Below, piece after piece: positions 5,407 to 8,908 of a stretch of 8,908 nucleotides of DNA; positions within the stretch are counted from its first letter, which is position 1, and every line of letters starts with the position of its first letter. This stretch comes from UBA6544 sp049601975 (lineage in GTDB: Bacteria > Pseudomonadota > Alphaproteobacteria > UBA8366), in NCBI GenBank assembly GCA_049601975.1, contig JBMYRC010000159.1, positions 1 to 8,908 of the forward strand, read 5' to 3'. The notes beneath the pieces are model-generated. The model had not been told where the DNA came from and did no database searches. It saw only the letters and a program-made list of their open reading frames with translations. The position numbers were made by a program, and so were the translations under genes.

Positions 5407-6606
5407 ATGATCCTGACAAGACCCAGAAAAACGCTCGCCGCCTGCTGCGGTATACATGCGGTGCATGACGGTATTTCGGATATTCTCTACGTCTTGCTGC
5501 CACTTCTGAAAGAGACGTTTAATCTCTCCTTCGCTGAGATTGGGTTGATCCGGGGGGCGCATAGGGCCGCCTTGGCGATCTTTCAATTACCGGCCGGATT
5601 GCTCTCCGAACGGTTGGGTGAGCGCAATCTCTTGGTGCTCGGTACTGCCATTGCCGGACTAGCTTATATCGGACTTGGACTGTCAAGCGGTTTTATCGCC
5701 TTGCTGATTTTTCTATTTCTAGTCGGCATGGGAAGCTCGGTTCAGCATCCGCTTAGCGCATCCATTATTTCGACAGCTTATGCCAACGGTCCGCGCCGGG
5801 CGGCACTTGGGACCTACGCGTTCGCCGGCGATGTGGGGAAATTCTCGCTGGCGGGAGGGCTTGGATTAATGATCGCCGCCGGCATCGATTGGCGAGGACC
5901 GGTCGTCTCGCTCGGTGTATTTACGTTTTTCTCGGCGGTAGTTGTTCTCATAACGCTGGTGGCGGTGAAGGCAGGCGGTAAGCCGGAACATCGCCCGGAG
6001 AAAGAGATTAAGGCGAAACCGCCTGGATGGGGGATAAAGGAACCCATCGGGTTTTCCTCACTCCTTGGCATCATGATCGTTGATAACTTTACGCGGAACG
6101 GCTTCCTAACCTTTGTCGCGTTTCTCTTGATTGAACGTCATGTCGAGCCGGAATTGGCGGCAATGGCGATCCCCGTCATCTTGTTGGGCGGTATGTGGGG
6201 CAAACTCGCTTGTGGATTTTTGGCCGAGCGCTTGGGGATTATCCGAACTGTTATCTTGACCGAGATCGGCACGGCTATCGGCATTGTTGCCATGATCCTT
6301 GTCGAAGGGGAGAACGCATTCTTTATCCTGCCGATCCTCGGCGTCGTCCTCAACGGGACGTCGTCCGTCTTGCAAGGTACGATAGGGGATTTGGTGGATA
6401 GCGAGCGTCAGTCGCGCGCCTTCGGACTATTCTTTACGCTTAGCGCGGCCTGTGGGATTGCCGCACCGCTGACCTTTGGATTTATGAGCGATATTGTCGG
6501 CGTACAATTCACTATGTTTGTGATATCGGGCATCGTCTTTTTGACGTTACCGTTTTGCCTGGTTTTAGGACCGATATTGCGGGACGCCGCCAGTCCGGCG
6601 GAATAG
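5407..6606 (+). CDS. Major facilitator superfamily transporter, Fsr (fosmidomycin resistance)-like
   Basis: A 399-residue inner-membrane protein with about twelve hydrophobic segments, split by a polar central loop (about 188-212, rich in Lys/Pro/Glu). Near the N-terminus HAVHDGISDILYVLLPLLKE (17-36) and LSFAEIGLI (40-48), then ERLGERN (68-74) as the MFS loop 2-3 motif, and GMGSSVQHPLSASI (107-120) match the arrangement of Fsr-type permeases (E. coli Fsr has a closely related GTGSSVFHPE). Fsr members are known as drug exporters. Here the gene sits 12 bases ahead of an enolase-superfamily gene, so uptake of that enzyme's acidic substrate is at least as likely. The start at 5407 is constrained by an in-frame stop two codons upstream, and the weak RBS suggests modest translation. 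Direction and substrate of transport are inferred. Confidence 0.9.
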   Translation: MILTRPRKTLAACCGIHAVHDGISDILYVLLPLLKETFNLSFAEIGLIRGAHRAALAIFQLPAGLLSERLGERNLLVLGTAIAGLAYIGLGLSSGFIALLIFLFLVGMGSSVQHPLSASIISTAYANGPRRAALGTYAFAGDVGKFSLAGGLGLMIAAGIDWRGPVVSLGVFTFFSAVVVLITLVAVKAGGKPEHRPEKEIKAKPPGWGIKEPIGFSSLLGIMIVDNFTRNGFLTFVAFLLIERHVEPELAAMAIPVILLGGMWGKLACGFLAERLGIIRTVILTEIGTAIGIVAMILVEGENAFFILPILGVVLNGTSSVLQGTIGDLVDSERQSRAFGLFFTLSAACGIAAPLTFGFMSDIVGVQFTMFVISGIVFLTLPFCLVLGPILRDAASPAE

Positions 6607-6618
6607 GGGAGAGAAGTC

Positions 6619-7788
6619 ATGAAGATCAAATCCGTACGTGCCGATTGGTTGCATGTTCCCATACCTGAACAACAGCAACACACATCCGATTTCGGCAAGA
6701 CACAGTCCTTTGACAGCACCTTGGTGCGGATCGAGACCGAGGGTGGGCTCGTCGGTTTTGGTGAGGCCAAAGCGGCGGTGGGTAGTGCCGGCACCAATGC
6801 GGCGCTTGGTACGATGGTCGAGGAAGAACTCGGACCGCTTCTCGTTGGCGAGGATGCGCGCGATATCTCGCGTCTCTGGGATGTTATGTATAACGGCAGT
6901 CGTGCTCACTATGCTATTGATAGAGGACGTGTTTTCCCGGTTTTAGGTCGCCGCGGGCATCTCATTTCGGCGATCAGCGGCATCGATATGGCGCTCTGGG
7001 ATATCTTGGGAAAATCACTCGGAGAGCCGGTTTGGCGGCTGCTTGGTGGGCGCCGGAAGGATCGCTATCCGGCCTATGCCTCAGGCGGTTGGGCGCCAAC
7101 TGACCGCATCGTTGCGGAGCTGCAGTCCTTTGTTGATCTCGGTAATTTTAAAGCTGTAAAAATGCGCGTCGGCGCTGGCGACGGGACGCTAGCGCATTCG
7201 GTGGCGCGTGTTCGGGCGGCACGTGAGGGATTGGCGGATGACATCGAGATCATGTGCGACGCACACGGGACGTTTAGCGTAGCGGAGGCAAAGCGGTTCT
7301 GCCGGGAAGTCGCGGAGTGCAATATTGGCTGGCTCGAGGAGCCCGTGGTCGCCGACGACAAACGTGGCATGGCGGAGGTGCGAGCTTCGACGGATATACC
7401 GATCTCCACGGGTGAGAGCGAGTTCACGAGATTTGCCTTTCGCGACCTCGCGGAACTGCGGGCTTGCGATATCTTCCAGCCTGACCTCTCGATTTGTGGA
7501 GGCGTTACCGAAGCAATGCGCATTGAAGCCATCGCTAGTGCCTACCAGCTCCGTTATGCGCCGCATCTTTGGGGTGGGGCGCTGACCTTTGCATCCGGAT
7601 TGCATACGATGGTGGTCGCGTCGACAGGGTTTATCGTTGAATATTCCCTTGGTGCGAACCCGATGTTGCACGAGCTTGCGGTCGAGGATTTCACGATTGT
7701 AGATGGAGATCTCGAAATACCGGATCGACCGGGATTGGGTGTGACGGTCGATGAAGATTTCGTGGAGAAATATCGGGTTAAAAATTAG
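6619..7788 (+). CDS. Enolase superfamily enzyme, mandelate racemase subgroup (hydroxy-acid/sugar-acid dehydratase or racemase)
   Basis: A 389-residue enzyme, normal length for the mandelate racemase/muconate lactonising enzyme family. The N-terminal capping domain (about 1-125) is followed by a (beta/alpha)7-beta barrel. Catalytic positions can be placed: Lys181-Met-Arg183 (AVKMRVG) at the KxK position; metal ligands Asp214 (CDAHG), Glu240 (WLEEP) and Glu266 (STGES); the His-Asp dyad Asp289 (QPDLSICGG) with His316 (APHLWGG); and Glu341 (IVEYS) at the position of mandelate racemase Glu317. The His-Asp dyad places it in the mandelate racemase subgroup rather than the muconate cycloisomerase subgroup. 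The second base is Arg, not Lys, which limits it to certain dehydratases or racemases. The RBS GGGGAGA directly follows the transporter stop, 6 bases before the ATG, so the two genes form one operon. Substrate unknown, probably a hydroxy- or aldonic acid. Confidence 0.92.
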   Translation: MKIKSVRADWLHVPIPEQQQHTSDFGKTQSFDSTLVRIETEGGLVGFGEAKAAVGSAGTNAALGTMVEEELGPLLVGEDARDISRLWDVMYNGSRAHYAIDRGRVFPVLGRRGHLISAISGIDMALWDILGKSLGEPVWRLLGGRRKDRYPAYASGGWAPTDRIVAELQSFVDLGNFKAVKMRVGAGDGTLAHSVARVRAAREGLADDIEIMCDAHGTFSVAEAKRFCREVAECNIGWLEEPVVADDKRGMAEVRASTDIPISTGESEFTRFAFRDLAELRACDIFQPDLSICGGVTEAMRIEAIASAYQLRYAPHLWGGALTFASGLHTMVVASTGFIVEYSLGANPMLHELAVEDFTIVDGDLEIPDRPGLGVTVDEDFVEKYRVKN

Positions 7789-7859
7789 CCCGCCTTTTCC
7801 CTTAAGGATTCAACGCCGAAGCTGCGTTTTGGATTAGGGTGAGGGGGCTAGTTGATGAA

Positions 7860-8810
7860 CTAACGTCCAGCGATATCCTTCACGGTGCCCGCCAACCGGG
7901 CTGCCTCCGAGATCATCTCCTCGATGAATTCACCGACGGGGCGGACGTCGTGGATCATCCCACCGATCTGTCCCATCGCGGATTGGCGTTTGTCGTCCTT
8001 GTCGGTATTGCGGCCACGCACCACGGCTTTTCGGAGCTCTGCCAATTCTTCCTTGCTCGCACCCGATAGGCGGGCGTCTTCGTAGGCTTGTAGCTCGGGC
8101 GTCGTCACGCAGCGGACGGTCGAGCCAGTCATGGCTCGGGAGATGATCGTATCCGTCTCGCGCATCTTCAGTAATTGTTCGCGCTCCCAAACGTTCAGGT
8201 CGCTTTCCGCCATGGCCATGAAGCGTGTGCCGATCTGCACTCCTTGCGCGCCAAGCGCGAAGGCGGCAAGGAAGCCGCGCGCGTCGCCGATACCGCCCGT
8301 CGCGATGACCGGAACTTTCACCGCATCGACGACCATCGGCACCAGCGGCATGGTCGCAATGGTGCCTACATGTCCGCCCGCTTCGGTGCCGGAGGCGACA
8401 ATAGCGTCAGCCCCTTCGTGCTCCATGCGTTTGGCGAGTTCCACGGTCGGGATGACGGAGACGACTTTAACGCCCGCATCCTTCAGCATCTTTACCGCTT
8501 TCTCTCCAGGGTCAGCACGGCCGGTGGTGCAGACTGGAACTCCCGCTTCGATGATGATCCGGGCTCGTGATTCTGTGAAGCCGCGGCCCATGGCGGTGAT
8601 GTTTACACCAAACGATTTCCCCGTCCGCGCCTTTACGGCATCGATGTCTTCCCAGAGTTTATCTTCCGTGCCGCCAAAGGTGGGAAGTACACCGAGGCCG
8701 CCGGCTTCACTGACAGCGGCGACTAATTCAGGTCCGCCGCCACCCTGCATCGCTCCTTGGAGAAGAGGATAGCGGATATTCAGAAGATCGCAGACGACGG
8801 TGTGAAACAT
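7860..8810 (-). CDS. Nitronate monooxygenase family FMN-dependent TIM-barrel oxidoreductase
   Basis: A 316-residue flavoprotein of the nitronate monooxygenase / 2-nitropropane dioxygenase-like family, which also includes FabK enoyl-ACP reductases and NADH:quinone reductases. Visible motifs (316-residue numbering): RYPLLQGAMQGGG near the N-terminus, AVSEAGGLGVLP about 32-43, FGVNIT about 68, ASGTEAGGHVG about 139-149 (the His is the usual active-site residue), VIATGGIGDARG about 169-180 and GVQIGTRF about 190-197 for FMN phosphate binding, then a C-terminal helical part with MGQIGGMIHDVRP. It probably oxidises nitronates or reduces a quinone or enoyl substrate. The frame is open for 25 more codons upstream, but that region is proline- and lysine-rich and overlaps the tail of the upstream gene. 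The Met at 8810 gives the normal family N-terminus. No clear Shine-Dalgarno precedes it, so translation may be coupled to the upstream gene, which stops 19 bases earlier. Confidence 0.9.
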   Translation of the reverse strand: MFHTVVCDLLNIRYPLLQGAMQGGGGPELVAAVSEAGGLGVLPTFGGTEDKLWEDIDAVKARTGKSFGVNITAMGRGFTESRARIIIEAGVPVCTTGRADPGEKAVKMLKDAGVKVVSVIPTVELAKRMEHEGADAIVASGTEAGGHVGTIATMPLVPMVVDAVKVPVIATGGIGDARGFLAAFALGAQGVQIGTRFMAMAESDLNVWEREQLLKMRETDTIISRAMTGSTVRCVTTPELQAYEDARLSGASKEELAELRKAVVRGRNTDKDDKRQSAMGQIGGMIHDVRPVGEFIEEMISEAARLAGTVKDIAGR

Positions 8811-8829
8811 CGTGTGTTCAGAAGGCGGC

Positions 8830-8908
8830 TTATTCCGCCGCTCCGGACGCGATTTCGGCGGCGGTTTTATCGGCCCCGATGGCAAGGAGTGCGGTTTGGA
8901 CGATATGG
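8830..8908 (-). CDS. C-terminal fragment of an unidentified upstream gene (truncated by window edge)
   Basis: On the minus strand the frame entering from the right edge encodes 25 residues beginning HIVQTALLAIG and ending AAEIASGAAE, then TAA at 8832-8830. Its alanine-rich, helix-forming composition looks like a real protein tail, and its stop lies 19 bases before the flavoprotein start, as expected for an operon. Too little is present to name a family. Confidence 0.5.
   Translation of the reverse strand, partial: HIVQTALLAIGADKTAAEIASGAAE

Noticed and set aside
7849..7862. Small hairpin TAGTT-GATG-AACTA between the enolase-family gene and the flavoprotein gene
   Set aside because: The stem is only five base pairs and AT-rich, and there is no following T-run, so I do not call it a terminator.
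8131..8772. Plus-strand open frame of 213 codons opposite the flavoprotein gene
   Set aside because: Its product is low-complexity and rich in Ser, Thr, Pro and Ala, as expected for the antisense of a GC-rich gene. The minus-strand frame has all the FMN-binding motifs.

Overview
The window looks like a chromosomal segment of a moderately GC-rich bacterium, probably an alphaproteobacterium with a Rhodospirillales-like or rhizobial gene style. This is inferred from gene families, codon use and strong GGAGG-type ribosome binding sites; no rRNA or other phylogenetic marker is present. I see no tRNA, rRNA, CRISPR array, insertion sequence or phage gene. The content is catabolic and metabolic enzymes plus one transporter and one unusual secreted protein.

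Layout from left to right: (1) a RidA-like two-domain protein resembling 2-aminomuconate-type deaminases (134-868, +); (2) a minus-strand run of two tandem SMP-30/gluconolactonase paralogues (3037-2108 and 2097-1171) followed by a 68-residue unknown protein (1078-872) that converges on the deaminase gene; (3) divergent from these, a plus-strand pair: an isochorismatase-fold amidohydrolase (3157-3831) and a DUF1932-type NAD(P)-dependent dehydrogenase (3843-4745); (4) a minus-strand secreted protein with four regularly spaced C-x9-C pairs (5271-4750); (5) a plus-strand pair: an Fsr-like major facilitator transporter (5407-6606) and a mandelate racemase-subgroup enolase superfamily enzyme (6619-7788); (6) a minus-strand nitronate monooxygenase-family flavoprotein (8810-7860), preceded by the last 25 codons of another minus-strand gene that runs off the right edge. 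A possible divergent gene start lies at the extreme left.

The deaminase, lactonases, amidohydrolase and dehydrogenase together have the chemistry expected for breaking down a small nitrogen-containing compound: imine or enamine deamination, lactone opening, C-N (carbamoyl or amide) hydrolysis and beta-hydroxyacid oxidation. The substrate cannot be read from the sequence. The transporter-enolase pair looks like an uptake-plus-dehydration or racemisation unit for a hydroxy-acid. No transcription regulator is complete within the window.

The most unusual item is the secreted protein at 4750-5271. All eight cysteines of its predicted mature chain fall into four C-x9-C pairs with a 32-33 residue period. 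I cannot assign it to a named family.
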